Positions 19,874-29,433 of a DNA stretch of 64,000 nt are shown piece after piece (the stretch's first letter is position 1; every line of letters begins with the position of its first letter). Origin of the DNA: Anabaena sp. UHCC 0204. Its GTDB lineage: Bacteria > Cyanobacteriota > Cyanobacteriia > Cyanobacteriales > Nostocaceae. The position numbers were made by a program, and so were the translations under genes. The DNA lies in assembly GCF_009711975.1 (NCBI RefSeq), contig NZ_VIKW01000005.1, positions 193,730-257,729 of the forward strand, given 5' to 3'. The notes under the pieces are model-generated. The model searched no databases. It saw only the letters and a list, made by a program, of their open reading frames with translations, and was not told where the DNA came from.

Positions 19874-21022
19874 TCACCTTCTTTCTTCCCTGTCACCTTC
19901 TTCATATAAAGCTTCGTGTAACTTAATAATGTGGCGGAGGTCATAATCTATTATCCGGTTACGCCCTTTTTGACCCATGATACGAGCTGCTTCGGGATGA
20001 TCTAATATCCATGCCATTGCTTTTGTTAGTTCTTCTATATCACCCACTGGCACAAGAAGACCACAACCGTCCGCTAGTAAGTCTCTAGTTCCCCTAATTG
20101 CTGTGCCAATCACAGGAGTTTGTAGTGATATTGACTCCATTACACATCGGGGTAATCCTTCTTGTTCAGAAGCCAATATAGTAGCCACTGATATAGATAT
20201 TAAAGTTGTAATATCATGACGCACACCCAAAAAACTAACTTGATCTTGTATCCCCAATTGCATTGCTAACTGCTGCATCTGATTTATCAGGGGACCATCT
20301 CCAGCAAAAGCTAGATGGGTATCAGGTCGAGCTAGACCAGCATAAGCTTTTAACACATCTTGAGGGCGTTTGCGGGGAATTAACTCTCCCACTGACAAGA
20401 ATAGTGAGGTTTCTGGTGCTAACTTTAATTCTTGGCGTAGTTGCTCAACTTGAGTTTCGGCAATAGCATCCTGACTGTAATAATTGGTATCTAAGCCAAT
20501 TCCCGGCATATAGCAGATTTTTTCAGGAGATTTAATCTTATGGAACTTTGCGGCTTGTTCATCATCACGATTGATCACGATTAAATAGTCATGCCAATTT
20601 CCTGCTAGTTTTTCTAACCCTAGAAATAAAGCATTCTTTAACGGTTTTCCACCAGGATGAAAGTGAAAGCCATGAGCAGTATAGATGACTTTTGTATGGA
20701 GATGCTTTTTTAAGTTTCTCAGGGCGTACCGAGTCACAAAAGCAGCGACAGGCGTATGCAAATGAACTATGTCATATTTCTCTTGTTTGACTATATTTTG
20801 GATAATTTGCGGTGTTCCCAGCAAATTCCGTGGATCTAGGGGGTTACGTGACCACTGGATATCCCAAACATGATCAAATTCTTGTACGCAATCTCCACAA
20901 GCCGAAATACCACAAGCCATACCATCTACACGCCAACCTTGATCACGAAAGTGACGGGCAAAAGGTAGGAGAAAAGCACGTAGAGTAGCGGGAATAGTCG
21001 TTACTATTAAAATTTTCTTCAT
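19874..21022 (-). CDS. GT4-family glycosyltransferase
   Basis: A retaining glycosyltransferase of the GT-B fold that would add a sugar to the lipid-linked repeat unit at the cytoplasmic membrane face. The start is set at ATG 21022 (MKKILIVTTIPATLRAFLLP), which overlaps the TGA of the epimerase gene by 4 bp; a 26-codon extension to 21100 would overlap the epimerase gene and is rejected. The 382 residues contain the N-terminal acceptor domain (HLHTPVAAFVTRYA; TAHGFHFHPGG) and the GT4 donor motif E-x7-E in SEQEGLPRCVMES near residue 300. The final residues (EEGDREERR) are encoded by a GTGACAGG-type tandem repeat, so the C-terminus was probably altered by repeat insertion. Sugar specificity is unknown. 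Confidence 0.92.
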   Translation of the reverse strand: MKKILIVTTIPATLRAFLLPFARHFRDQGWRVDGMACGISACGDCVQEFDHVWDIQWSRNPLDPRNLLGTPQIIQNIVKQEKYDIVHLHTPVAAFVTRYALRNLKKHLHTKVIYTAHGFHFHPGGKPLKNALFLGLEKLAGNWHDYLIVINRDDEQAAKFHKIKSPEKICYMPGIGLDTNYYSQDAIAETQVEQLRQELKLAPETSLFLSVGELIPRKRPQDVLKAYAGLARPDTHLAFAGDGPLINQMQQLAMQLGIQDQVSFLGVRHDITTLISISVATILASEQEGLPRCVMESISLQTPVIGTAIRGTRDLLADGCGLLVPVGDIEELTKAMAWILDHPEAARIMGQKGRNRIIDYDLRHIIKLHEALYEEGDREERR

Positions 21023-21978
21023 GTTTTGATTTGTAAGCGTTTGTGTGTTGTCTCTAACAACTCTGCTAAACCTTGACGAATACTGATATTTGGCAACCAT
21101 CCCAAAGCTTTGAGGGCGGCATTATTGGCGAGACTGTGACGGATATCACCAGGGCGGGATTCTTTGTAAATGGGATGCAAATTTTGATCTGTTAAATCGT
21201 TGAGGATATGAACGATGTCTAGTAAAGATGTGGCGACACCGCGGCCAACATTGAAGGTTTTACCTGTGGCGTTTGGGTGTTCCATGACGATGAGGTTAGC
21301 AGCAACGACATCAGAAACGTGAACAAAATCACGACTTTGCAAACCATCACCGTAAATGATGGGGGCTAAACCTTGACGGATGCGATCGCAGAATATAGAA
21401 ATTACACCTGAATAAGGACTGGATGGATCTTGACGTAAACCAAAAACATTAAAGTACCGTAAGCAGACAAATTCTACCCCTAAAGTCCGGGCATAGAAGT
21501 GACCCAACAGTTCTGAGGCTAGTTTGTCTACTCCATAGGGTGTGATTGGGTTTGCAGGTATTGACTCTAGTTTTGGCAAAGTTGGTTCATCACCATAAGC
21601 AGCAGCACTGCCAGCAAAGATCACACGGTGAATACTATGTTTGCGTGCCGTTTCCAAAACATTGAGAGTAGCACCATAGTTGACTTTACTACTACCGATG
21701 GGATCGTTGATAGATTTGGGAACACTAGCGATCGCGGCTTCATGGAAAACATATTTGCATCCTTGCATTGCAGCATCAACGGTGGCTAAATCTGCAACAT
21801 CACCGATGATAACTTCAATATCCTGGGGATGAAGAGTAGCAATATTTTCTAACTTCCCAGTCGAAAGATTGTCCAGAATCCGCACTTTATAGCCTTTTTG
21901 AACTAGGGCTTCGACAATATGCGATCCAATAAATCCACAACCACCAGTTACTAAGACGGTTTTCTGAGCTATTTTCAT
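21019..21978 (-). CDS. NAD-dependent nucleotide-sugar epimerase (GalE/WbpP-like)
   Basis: A short-chain dehydrogenase/epimerase of 319 residues with the NAD-binding motif TGGCGFIGSH at the N-terminus, HEAAIASVPKS, SAAAYGD and the catalytic Tyr-x3-Lys in PYGVDKLASE near residue 150. The overall pattern resembles WbpP/Gne-type UDP-N-acetylhexosamine C4-epimerases (a VP-S-x-x-D-P segment and a short C-terminal domain), so a UDP-GalNAc or UDP-GalNAcA supply role is plausible. It is translationally coupled to the next GT4 gene (ATGA overlap at 21019-21022) and lies 17 bp after another GT4 gene, consistent with one transcript making and using the same sugar. Confidence 0.92.
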   Translation of the reverse strand: MKIAQKTVLVTGGCGFIGSHIVEALVQKGYKVRILDNLSTGKLENIATLHPQDIEVIIGDVADLATVDAAMQGCKYVFHEAAIASVPKSINDPIGSSKVNYGATLNVLETARKHSIHRVIFAGSAAAYGDEPTLPKLESIPANPITPYGVDKLASELLGHFYARTLGVEFVCLRYFNVFGLRQDPSSPYSGVISIFCDRIRQGLAPIIYGDGLQSRDFVHVSDVVAANLIVMEHPNATGKTFNVGRGVATSLLDIVHILNDLTDQNLHPIYKESRPGDIRHSLANNAALKALGWLPNISIRQGLAELLETTHKRLQIKT

Positions 21979-21995
21979 CGTCTTTCACTTATTTA

Positions 21996-23186
21996 CTAAG
22001 GTTTCTGAGTCAAAAGCCATTTTTCGGTCTGCGATCGCACATAACGGTAAAATCCAATTCTTTGCTCGCGCAGCACTTCATCTCTATAATCTTTCGCTTT
22101 CTCTAGGTTACGGGCTGACATTCGCGCCATGCGTTCTGGGTCAGTCACAACCTCCTGGATTTTGCTGGCTAAAGCATCTACATTACCGGGCGTTACCATA
22201 TCCTCAATTGGCAATAGTTCGGGAATACCGCCTACTGTTGAGCCAATACAGGGTAGTCCCCGCGCCATTGCTTCTACCATTGCTCTAGGTAGCCCTTCTT
22301 GGTAAGAAGGTAAAACAAATAAGTCAGCTTGATCTAACTCAGTAGTGACAGCTTTTCCTGCCGCTAACTGACCACGGAAACAGACTCGCTCTTTTAAACC
22401 CAAGGCTGCTGCTTGTTCCTCCAGTTCAGTGCGGTGCTTACCATCGCCAATCATGGTCAATTTCAGGTCTATTCCTTTTTGTATACAGATAGCCATGGCA
22501 CTGAGCAGTATATGAGGCGCTTTATAGAGTTGAGCTAAAGTACCCACAAAAATCAGATGCAATGTCTTCATCTGGTGAAATTGACGGGGAGTTAAAATTA
22601 AAAACTCCTCTGGGATGTCTACGTCTGATATGCCTACTGAATAATGAGGACAAGGATATCTAGTTTGTAAAGCCTCTTTGGTGACATAAGCTGCTGCACA
22701 AGCATTGGCACATTGTCGGCGCAATATTTGAGGAGACCACCACCGGAAAAACGGACGCAAAGGATGTCTAATAGAACCTGGAGCGAAGACATCATAAGGA
22801 TCGGCAACGACTTCTACAGCATAAGGATGATGGGTAGCGCGGAGTTTGGGTTCGATACAGGAGGCAATTGTCGAACTGACTCTCAAAATTACAGCATCTT
22901 CTGGATTTACAGCCTGTTGAGCAATCCGTTTGACTTGGAGCGATCGCCATAAATACTGCACTGGTCCAATATAATAGGGAATAGCAGTAAAGGAAACATG
23001 ATCGCCATTAGCCTCTTTGCAATCAGATGGTACTGTGGGTAAGTTCCGAACACGGGCAACCACCTGCACATGATCAAAAACCTCCAGATATCGCTGCCAA
23101 AATGAATATGGGAACTGTGTTTGTGTCCATACCATTCCATCCGGTGTGCGATCGAAACGGTATTCAAGTGCAACGATAATATTCAT
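21996..23186 (-). CDS. GT4-family glycosyltransferase
   Basis: A 396-residue GT-B glycosyltransferase. The start is placed at ATG 23186 (MNIIVALEYRFDRTPDG); the upstream in-frame TTG at 23198 is less likely. The C-terminal half has the usual GT4 features: LIFVGTLAQLYKAPHILL, the nucleotide-binding region around MIGDGKHRTELEE, and E-x7-E in SYQEGLPRAMVEAMARG near residue 290. It lies 17 bp upstream of the epimerase gene in the same transcript. The N-terminal domain is not typical of any specificity class I recognise, so the acceptor and donor remain open. Confidence 0.92.
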   Translation of the reverse strand: MNIIVALEYRFDRTPDGMVWTQTQFPYSFWQRYLEVFDHVQVVARVRNLPTVPSDCKEANGDHVSFTAIPYYIGPVQYLWRSLQVKRIAQQAVNPEDAVILRVSSTIASCIEPKLRATHHPYAVEVVADPYDVFAPGSIRHPLRPFFRWWSPQILRRQCANACAAAYVTKEALQTRYPCPHYSVGISDVDIPEEFLILTPRQFHQMKTLHLIFVGTLAQLYKAPHILLSAMAICIQKGIDLKLTMIGDGKHRTELEEQAAALGLKERVCFRGQLAAGKAVTTELDQADLFVLPSYQEGLPRAMVEAMARGLPCIGSTVGGIPELLPIEDMVTPGNVDALASKIQEVVTDPERMARMSARNLEKAKDYRDEVLREQRIGFYRYVRSQTEKWLLTQKP

Positions 23187-23320
23187 AACATTTGACAAAA
23201 TGAAGAGTTTTTTCTGTACGTATATGAAAGCCAGTTAAGTAGGTAAACCGAAAAAAACGATATTTTTTACTTTGCATAAATTCCCTACAAAATAAGTAAA
23301 ACCAACTAAATCATTTAAAG

Positions 23321-23371
23321 TTCGTAGTGAGGACTTCAGTCCTCAAATGAGCAATAAATTCCTCACGACGA
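23321..23371. repeat. Palindromic repeat with TGAGGACTTCAGTCCTCA core
   Basis: An 18-bp near-perfect palindrome (23328-23345) sits inside a larger inverted repeat: TCGTAGTGAGGA at the left and TCCTCACGACGA at the right. It lies in the gap between the polymerase and glycosyltransferase genes and could form a transcription-attenuating hairpin. Confidence 0.65.
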
Positions 23372-23471
23372 AATTATCTCCAGACTTTTTTACATTACTT
23401 AATCTACTGATGATCAGTTAAAAAAAATTGATTGATAGCAATGGACAAGGCAGTTAGAACATCAACTAATC

Positions 23472-25031
23472 CTAAAACTTAGACAAGAAAAGGCTTCTTG
23501 CACTGTCACCCGCGATGCACTGAGCTTGTCGAAGTGTCACCTGTTCCCTATCACCTACTATATCTATCAATTCCTTTTGAGAACTTAACCAAACAACTAA
23601 AACAGGCAACCCACTATTTTTGATTAAGAAAAAGATGTCATTATCAAAGTCACTTGTAAGCACCATAAAACAAAAATTGACAAGCATCGGCAATAAAATC
23701 AAGCGACTATCTGAAGATTTCCAACTAAGCAGGCAACGCTGAACCCAGCCAACCAAAATCCCTAGTGGAATAAATGCTAGGGGGACAGCAAAAAAACCAA
23801 AATTAAGCATTGCTTCTCCTGCAATTCCGTAGACTTTGGAAGTTTCCCATACACCCATTTTGTAAGATCCTTTACCAAAAAATAGTTCTGTTCCTTGCAT
23901 AACCTTATGTTTAAAAGGCTTATCAGGCATAATGAATTTGGGTATTAAAATAGTTGCTCCTGCTATATAAGTTTCTCCCCAAACATATTCATAATCACTA
24001 TGAGGAAGCATCAATCTGTAGAGCATATAAGCATGGACATCACTGCGTCCAATATCTCCCAGCAGCAAGCCTTGCCATGTTCGTCCTGATTTCTCTTCCA
24101 ATTGGGCAGCATCTTCACGACTTTCTAGCGCCGTATTGACTCCATCCAGTCCTCCCGCTTTAAAGAAACCATACAAGTACATAAAAAAGAGCAGAAAAAC
24201 TATTCCTATAGCTACTTCTTTTTTAGTAATTGGACGAATCATGAAATGAATCATACCTGCCGCCCAAAATAAAGCCCAAATTGTATTAGAACGACTGCCT
24301 CTAAGACCACCAAAAAACATCTGTAATACTAGAAATACTAGCAAAACTAAAATTAATATTGGCCAAGATTGAAAACGTTTATTTTTTTGGGCGTAAATAC
24401 TAAATACCATCATTGCCAAGATAGGGAAAGTTTCTGAAAATAAGAATACAATTCCCATACCTTCTAAATTTGATTCACCCTCTTGAGTGGCAGAAGCAAT
24501 ATAACCCATCACTCCACCAAACTGCTGATAGACTCCAATCTGAAGTACCGCAGAAAAGATCATAGCAAAGCTAACAATAAAATAAAAACGCTTGAGATTG
24601 ATTTGCCATACAATTTGAGTTGACGGATTTTTTGGTTTTTTGACAACGAGATTTCTGCAAAAGCGATATGCTAAAAGACCTAATAAATTGAGGATTGCCA
24701 TACCACCTAACCACGGTCTCCAGTCTGGTGGATAGTCAAACCAAGCCTCTAACCAACGGTCCCAACTCACATGAAGTATGGGGGCTAAAAAAAAGAAATG
24801 GAAACCTAATACACCGATAATTCCCACTGGGTCAAATATATTTAGGTGATTGCGAAACCATTTGATAGCATCAATACCAATCACAATTCCACTTAATGTG
24901 ACAGGTATTAAAAACCAATGCTCGAATTGTTTTGAGCTTTGAAGACACCACAACAGTATGACGCAGCAGATAAAAACAGAAATAAAGATGCTATTTACAT
25001 AAGTTTTGGGGAAAGTTCTTTTGTGATTCAT
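23472..25031 (-). CDS. Wzy-like oligosaccharide repeat-unit polymerase
   Basis: A 519-residue polytopic membrane protein with about a dozen hydrophobic segments and a large loop (about 285-390) containing GRTWQGLLLGDIGRSDVHAY and PHSDYEYVWGETY. This matches the O-antigen polymerase/Wzy architecture, in which lipid-linked repeat units are joined on the outer face of the membrane. Wzy proteins are poorly conserved, so the call rests on topology plus its place between GT4 genes and near Wzx and Wzc. Its ATG shares one base with the TAA of the preceding GT4 gene (TAATG). The last residues (VTLRQAQCIAGD and onward) are encoded by a common cyanobacterial dispersed sequence (ACTTCGACAAGCTCAGTGCA), suggesting the native C-terminus was replaced. 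Confidence 0.85.
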   Translation of the reverse strand: MNHKRTFPKTYVNSIFISVFICCVILLWCLQSSKQFEHWFLIPVTLSGIVIGIDAIKWFRNHLNIFDPVGIIGVLGFHFFFLAPILHVSWDRWLEAWFDYPPDWRPWLGGMAILNLLGLLAYRFCRNLVVKKPKNPSTQIVWQINLKRFYFIVSFAMIFSAVLQIGVYQQFGGVMGYIASATQEGESNLEGMGIVFLFSETFPILAMMVFSIYAQKNKRFQSWPILILVLLVFLVLQMFFGGLRGSRSNTIWALFWAAGMIHFMIRPITKKEVAIGIVFLLFFMYLYGFFKAGGLDGVNTALESREDAAQLEEKSGRTWQGLLLGDIGRSDVHAYMLYRLMLPHSDYEYVWGETYIAGATILIPKFIMPDKPFKHKVMQGTELFFGKGSYKMGVWETSKVYGIAGEAMLNFGFFAVPLAFIPLGILVGWVQRCLLSWKSSDSRLILLPMLVNFCFMVLTSDFDNDIFFLIKNSGLPVLVVWLSSQKELIDIVGDREQVTLRQAQCIAGDSARSLFLSKF

Positions 25032-26182
25032 TATGAAATTGCTTTGGTAAACTGGGTTTGATAAATCTTTTCCAACTGCTGTACGGAAGTTTCAATATTG
25101 AAAGGACTAGTTTTTACAAGTCCCAAAGAATCTGGTTGCATATTATGAGAGAGTTTAGATTGTTGAGACAGGATCTCATGAACCCACTCGGAAACAGGTT
25201 GGTGGAGAGAAAGTCGCTTGACTAATTGCTTTACTATGTCTGCTTCTTCTGGAATCGCATCCGATAAAATACAAGGTAATCCTGCTGCTTGGGCTTCAAT
25301 TAATACTAAAGGTAATCCTTCTGTGAAGGAGGGAAATACAAATACATCCATAGCACCCCGCATTATTCTGGCGACATCAGGGCGACTACCCGCAAAGATG
25401 ACTCTATCAGCAATACCAATATCCCTAGCTTGCTGTTTGATTTCCGAGATTAAACTACCTTCTCCTACTATTAAAAGGTATGCTTGCTGTTCTTGGCTGG
25501 CAATAGTGGCGAATATTTTCAAAAGAAATTGATGATTTTTTTCTTTCTCAATGCGACCAACATGACCAATAACAAAAGCATCTGCTGGAATATTCAATTC
25601 ATTGCGAATCTCAAACCTATTTATAGATTGTTGGAAAGGGGTCAAATTGATACCGCAGTAAAGTATTTGCCAACGAAGATCGTTTTGCCAATTTTGACCA
25701 AAGAAATCTGCATTAACAACTTCGCTGCATCCCAGACCAATAGTAGAATGATACTTAATCAAATATTTTGTCAACCTTAGATACAATTGCCGATATATTC
25801 CTTGGTTGGCTTCTAGTGCCGAGCTACAATGGCTATGGAAAATACGGTTTGGTATACCAGCTTGTTGGGCTAAATGCAAGACATATCCACTGAAGTGATA
25901 AACGTGACTGTGGATGATATCATAATGTCCATGTTTGTGGAGAATCTGTCGGAAATTGGCAGCATATAGCCAAGGATTTGAGGGATTTAAACAAGGGATA
26001 ATCTGGCTACCAAGGGCGAGTATTTCATCATCGTAAGCACAAGGTTGATCGGTATGAACTAGAAAATCCATTTGAAAGCGATCGCGGTCAATATGACGGA
26101 GAATATTCATTAGCCAGGTTTCAATCCCCCCCCGATTCATCCCGCCTACAACATGAAGAATATGCTGTTTCATGATTTGCAT
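25031..26182 (-). CDS. GT4-family glycosyltransferase
   Basis: A 383-residue GT-B glycosyltransferase beginning MQIMKQHILHVVGGMNRGGIETW; the glycine-rich N-terminal GGMNRGGIE loop is typical of GT4 acceptor domains. AAGGAG sits just before ATG 26182, supporting that start over Met4. Donor-domain motifs are IGHVGRIEKEKNHQFLL, GEGSL, and E-x7-E in SFTEGLPLVLIEAQAAG near residue 290. The stop codon overlaps the start of the polymerase gene by one base, so coupling is likely. It is the third GT4 in the locus, so a repeat unit of at least four sugars (including the PglC-primed one) is implied, assuming each adds one residue. Confidence 0.93.
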   Translation of the reverse strand: MQIMKQHILHVVGGMNRGGIETWLMNILRHIDRDRFQMDFLVHTDQPCAYDDEILALGSQIIPCLNPSNPWLYAANFRQILHKHGHYDIIHSHVYHFSGYVLHLAQQAGIPNRIFHSHCSSALEANQGIYRQLYLRLTKYLIKYHSTIGLGCSEVVNADFFGQNWQNDLRWQILYCGINLTPFQQSINRFEIRNELNIPADAFVIGHVGRIEKEKNHQFLLKIFATIASQEQQAYLLIVGEGSLISEIKQQARDIGIADRVIFAGSRPDVARIMRGAMDVFVFPSFTEGLPLVLIEAQAAGLPCILSDAIPEEADIVKQLVKRLSLHQPVSEWVHEILSQQSKLSHNMQPDSLGLVKTSPFNIETSVQQLEKIYQTQFTKAIS

Positions 26183-26270
26183 TCACTCCTTATTTAGATA
26201 AAAAAACTATTGCTTTACCCAGAACAAAATCACCATTATTAGCAAGCGGATAATTCAGTAATTAGTCAAT

Positions 26271-28190
26271 TTAATCTTCTGAAATATTCACTGCTGCTAA
26301 AAAGTTTGACCCAATTAGGTAATCATTTTTATTCGGAATATTCTCTAAACTTAAAATCACGGTTGAAATCCTTTTTTGTTGAGTAGTTTTTATAGGTTTA
26401 ATGTCAATATATACCTCTTTGTTTCCAGGTGGAATCGTGATAAAATTAGAGATTTTTTGATAATCAACTCCATTTTTTGCTGTGCCTCTAATTGTGTATT
26501 TAACTTGTAAATCCTGACTGATATCACCTGTACGATTGATGCGGAAATGCCCAGAATGATCAGATTTAGAGGTATACAATTTAGCTGCTACTATTTCCAC
26601 AATTGTAGGGTTGCTACGAGTAAATTGTAAATCAACATATTGGTTTTTTAGCTCAAAGTTTGCATCTGTGGGATTGGTAATTAGTTTTTCGTTAACATAC
26701 ATATTATCAAAGTTGATATTGCTAATATTTATTTCTCGATTATGTCCTTGAAATATTGATGGTTCTCTGCCAAGATCATCAACTTTTAAGTTATAAAAAT
26801 AAATATTTTTAATATACCCTAAAGTATTTAGCGTGGATGTAGGTTCCCAATTAGCTTTGATGATATGCCACTGAAATAGTGAAGATGAGGCATCTCCTTT
26901 TTTTTGGCTAACTATTTCTTCTACTCTAATATTCTTAAAATAAATATTTTCAAAGTTTGCCCCTGTCACTGGCCAAAATCCTGATAATTCACCTGCAAAA
27001 ACTACATCTATATTTTCATAGGTAATGTTGCGAATAACATCTTGTTCTACTGTCGTCCCAATTTTAAAGATGCCACCAGAATAGTAATTGTAAAAAACCG
27101 AATTTCTGACATTAATATTCTCGTTATTTGTGATGCTTCTTAATTTGCTACCGCCATGAGAAGTAGCATCATCTGTACCTTTATAGAGTACATTATCAAT
27201 GGTGATATTTCTTGATGACCAAAAACCAAAGCCATCTGTGTTCGCAAAAATAGGTTCAGGATTAGCCAAAATTTTCACATTGTAAAATGTACAATTATCT
27301 GTGTAACCCATCCAAACATTTGCTACAGCCGCATCTATAAATAGAATATCCTCAACACTAATATTATTAGTATTAACCAACTGAATTAAACTGTACCATC
27401 CCCCTCTTGGTCGCCAATAAGATCCATTTCCATACAGTAATCCACGTCCCATAATTTTAACGTTGCTAACATTCTCTAAATGCAAGACTCCACGACCATA
27501 GGAGGGATTGATCTCTTTTGTTGCCAATAAAACTGATCCACCTGCTAAATACATGGTCATGTTACTTTTGAGATTAAGTTGCTGAGTTTTATAAACTCCT
27601 GGAGGAATATAAAGAATTCCTTTGCGAGCAGAAACTTCGTCAATTGCTTGTTGAATTTTATCAGTAACATCATTTACACCTGTATTATCTACGCCATAAT
27701 TCATGAGGTTAATGACGTTAGGATTACTTTGATCAGGTTTCTGATTTTCTAATGGGTCTGCAAAAATATACAATTCCTCACTCACTCCATTGATTTTATG
27801 AAGAATCAGTTTTCTCGGAGTTTGCAGAGAAAAAGAAATTTTATTGCTGTTATGACGTGATGAAATATTGGCACTTTTGGGGCTAAGGGTATAGCTTTTG
27901 ATTGGTTGTTTATAGCTGATATTAATGTCTGCTATGCCAGCAAAAGCAAAGTGAACATAACTAATGGAGTTGTATTTATGAACGAAGATTGGTTGACCGT
28001 TAACTGTAACTTGATAGCTACTGCTTTTTTTGGCAATTTTAGGTGTAGAGTATACTTCCAAAATCCTGGGCTGACTAATAACTGGAGAAGTATTTCCGGC
28101 TATTAATGATAATGTTACACCGCCAAAAGTTAATAAGTAAATAACGTGGCGACGTTTAACTAAACTATGCTGCTGATTGGGAATTTTCAT
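26271..28190 (-). CDS. Secreted beta-helix glycosidase/lyase (GH28/GH49-like) with C-terminal Calx-beta domain
   Basis: The 639 residues begin with a signal sequence (KRRHVIYLLTFGGVTLSLIAG, ending near residue 40). A beta-sandwich-like N-terminal region (about 45-150) follows, then a right-handed parallel beta-helix (about 165-510) with GVYKTQQLNLKSNMTMYLAGG. Candidate catalytic acids occur in ANTDGFG near 316 and GTDDATSHGG near 338, which resemble the NTDG and DD motifs of GH28 polygalacturonases and GH49 dextranases. A Calx-beta-like domain is at the C-terminus (about 520-639; GTAKNGVDYQKISNFITIPPG). It would act outside the cytoplasmic membrane to trim or release the polymer made by this locus. 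The 5' end overlaps the flippase gene by 26 bp. Confidence 0.8.
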   Translation of the reverse strand: MKIPNQQHSLVKRRHVIYLLTFGGVTLSLIAGNTSPVISQPRILEVYSTPKIAKKSSSYQVTVNGQPIFVHKYNSISYVHFAFAGIADINISYKQPIKSYTLSPKSANISSRHNSNKISFSLQTPRKLILHKINGVSEELYIFADPLENQKPDQSNPNVINLMNYGVDNTGVNDVTDKIQQAIDEVSARKGILYIPPGVYKTQQLNLKSNMTMYLAGGSVLLATKEINPSYGRGVLHLENVSNVKIMGRGLLYGNGSYWRPRGGWYSLIQLVNTNNISVEDILFIDAAVANVWMGYTDNCTFYNVKILANPEPIFANTDGFGFWSSRNITIDNVLYKGTDDATSHGGSKLRSITNNENINVRNSVFYNYYSGGIFKIGTTVEQDVIRNITYENIDVVFAGELSGFWPVTGANFENIYFKNIRVEEIVSQKKGDASSSLFQWHIIKANWEPTSTLNTLGYIKNIYFYNLKVDDLGREPSIFQGHNREINISNINFDNMYVNEKLITNPTDANFELKNQYVDLQFTRSNPTIVEIVAAKLYTSKSDHSGHFRINRTGDISQDLQVKYTIRGTAKNGVDYQKISNFITIPPGNKEVYIDIKPIKTTQQKRISTVILSLENIPNKNDYLIGSNFLAAVNISED

Positions 28191-29433
28191 ATTTTTGAAG
28201 TTTATAAAGGATATAGATCATGACTCCTATACTAATAATGAGTTGGGTAATTGATCCCAATAAAAGGGCTACTGCTCCCCCCAATAAACCTAATTTTGGT
28301 AATAACCAAAAACAAGCTATTCCGGAGATGCTTGCTACAGTCATAAACAAAGGCATTTGAATCCGAAAGTATCGTGCTGCGGTCATTCCATAGCCCAAAA
28401 ATGATGACATATAGTTAATTCCTGCAACAACCATCAAGCAAACAAATAACGTTGTTTGTTCTCCATATTCAGGTTTATATAACAGTGTTAAAATGGATCG
28501 CCCACCGATAACGGCTATTAAGACACCTATTCCACCTAGTGCAGCCGCAATTCCCAGCAGTTTCATCAAAAGAGTACGGAAAGCTAGGCGATCGCCTTCT
28601 GCATAATATTTGGCAAGTTTGGGATTAGCTGACTCTCCCAGGGCATTAATGAGCATTCCACCTGCTACCATCAAGTAGGCTAAAGCAGCAAAGATTCCTA
28701 ATTCTCTCTCTCCTAAATATCGCTCAATAAAATAACGGGGAATATTGGCATTAAATGAAATTAACATCATCACAAATCCCAAGGGTAAACTGAGCCATAA
28801 AAGCTTTACTAGGGTTTGCAAATGCCAACGGGGTTGTAATTCTGACCTCTGCTTCACTATTATTAAAGCATTACGAATATCATAGCTAAATAACACCACA
28901 ATCCAAGCAAAAACCAACCCTAATACCCCCCAAAAAACCCGTCTAGATAGATATACGCCAATGCCTAATAGTAGTAATGATAGAACTCCTTTAATTATCA
29001 AGGATATGGCAATTCTATCCATCTGTTCATGCTGCTGAATTAGCGCACAAAATATATCACTAATAGACTCAAATGCCTTGGCTAATCCTATTAAGAAAAT
29101 AACTAAAGATGTCTCTGTCTCATATCCACCAGAGAAGCTAATGAATGTAATAATTAGAAGTGCTAAACCTGTGGATATTAGTCTCAATCCCAAGTAATCA
29201 CTAAACAAAAACTGTTGTTTAACATCTGTTACTTGGACAACTCGTAGTTGGAGATTTGTAAACATCATTATCGGTGCTGTTACCGCTAAACCCAAGGTAA
29301 ACTGCCCTACCATCTCTGGACTACCAAGTTTAGCTAAAACTACTAACATTCCCCATTGGCAACCTGAATAAACAAAATTACCAACAAAAGTCCAAGAGAA
29401 ATTGCGCCGTAGGGTTGGTTTATTTTCTAGCAT
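28165..29433 (-). CDS. Wzx-like polysaccharide flippase
   Basis: A 422-residue polytopic membrane protein of the MATE/MVF polysaccharide-transporter superfamily with about twelve hydrophobic helices, starting MLENKPTLRRNFSWTFVGNFVYSGCQWGM. It would flip the undecaprenyl-linked repeat unit to the periplasmic face for polymerisation. The start at 29433 lies inside the 3' end of the GINT-like gene (14-bp overlap), and its own 3' end overlaps the beta-helix gene by 26 bp. Overlaps on both sides indicate a tightly packed operon. No other flippase is present in the locus. Confidence 0.9.
   Translation of the reverse strand: MLENKPTLRRNFSWTFVGNFVYSGCQWGMLVVLAKLGSPEMVGQFTLGLAVTAPIMMFTNLQLRVVQVTDVKQQFLFSDYLGLRLISTGLALLIITFISFSGGYETETSLVIFLIGLAKAFESISDIFCALIQQHEQMDRIAISLIIKGVLSLLLLGIGVYLSRRVFWGVLGLVFAWIVVLFSYDIRNALIIVKQRSELQPRWHLQTLVKLLWLSLPLGFVMMLISFNANIPRYFIERYLGERELGIFAALAYLMVAGGMLINALGESANPKLAKYYAEGDRLAFRTLLMKLLGIAAALGGIGVLIAVIGGRSILTLLYKPEYGEQTTLFVCLMVVAGINYMSSFLGYGMTAARYFRIQMPLFMTVASISGIACFWLLPKLGLLGGAVALLLGSITQLIISIGVMIYILYKLQKYENSQSAA

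Noticed and set aside
19874..21100. 26-codon N-terminal extension of the GT4 gene
   Set aside because: It would lie inside the epimerase gene; the ATGA overlap at 21019-21022 gives a better start at the conserved MKKILIV.
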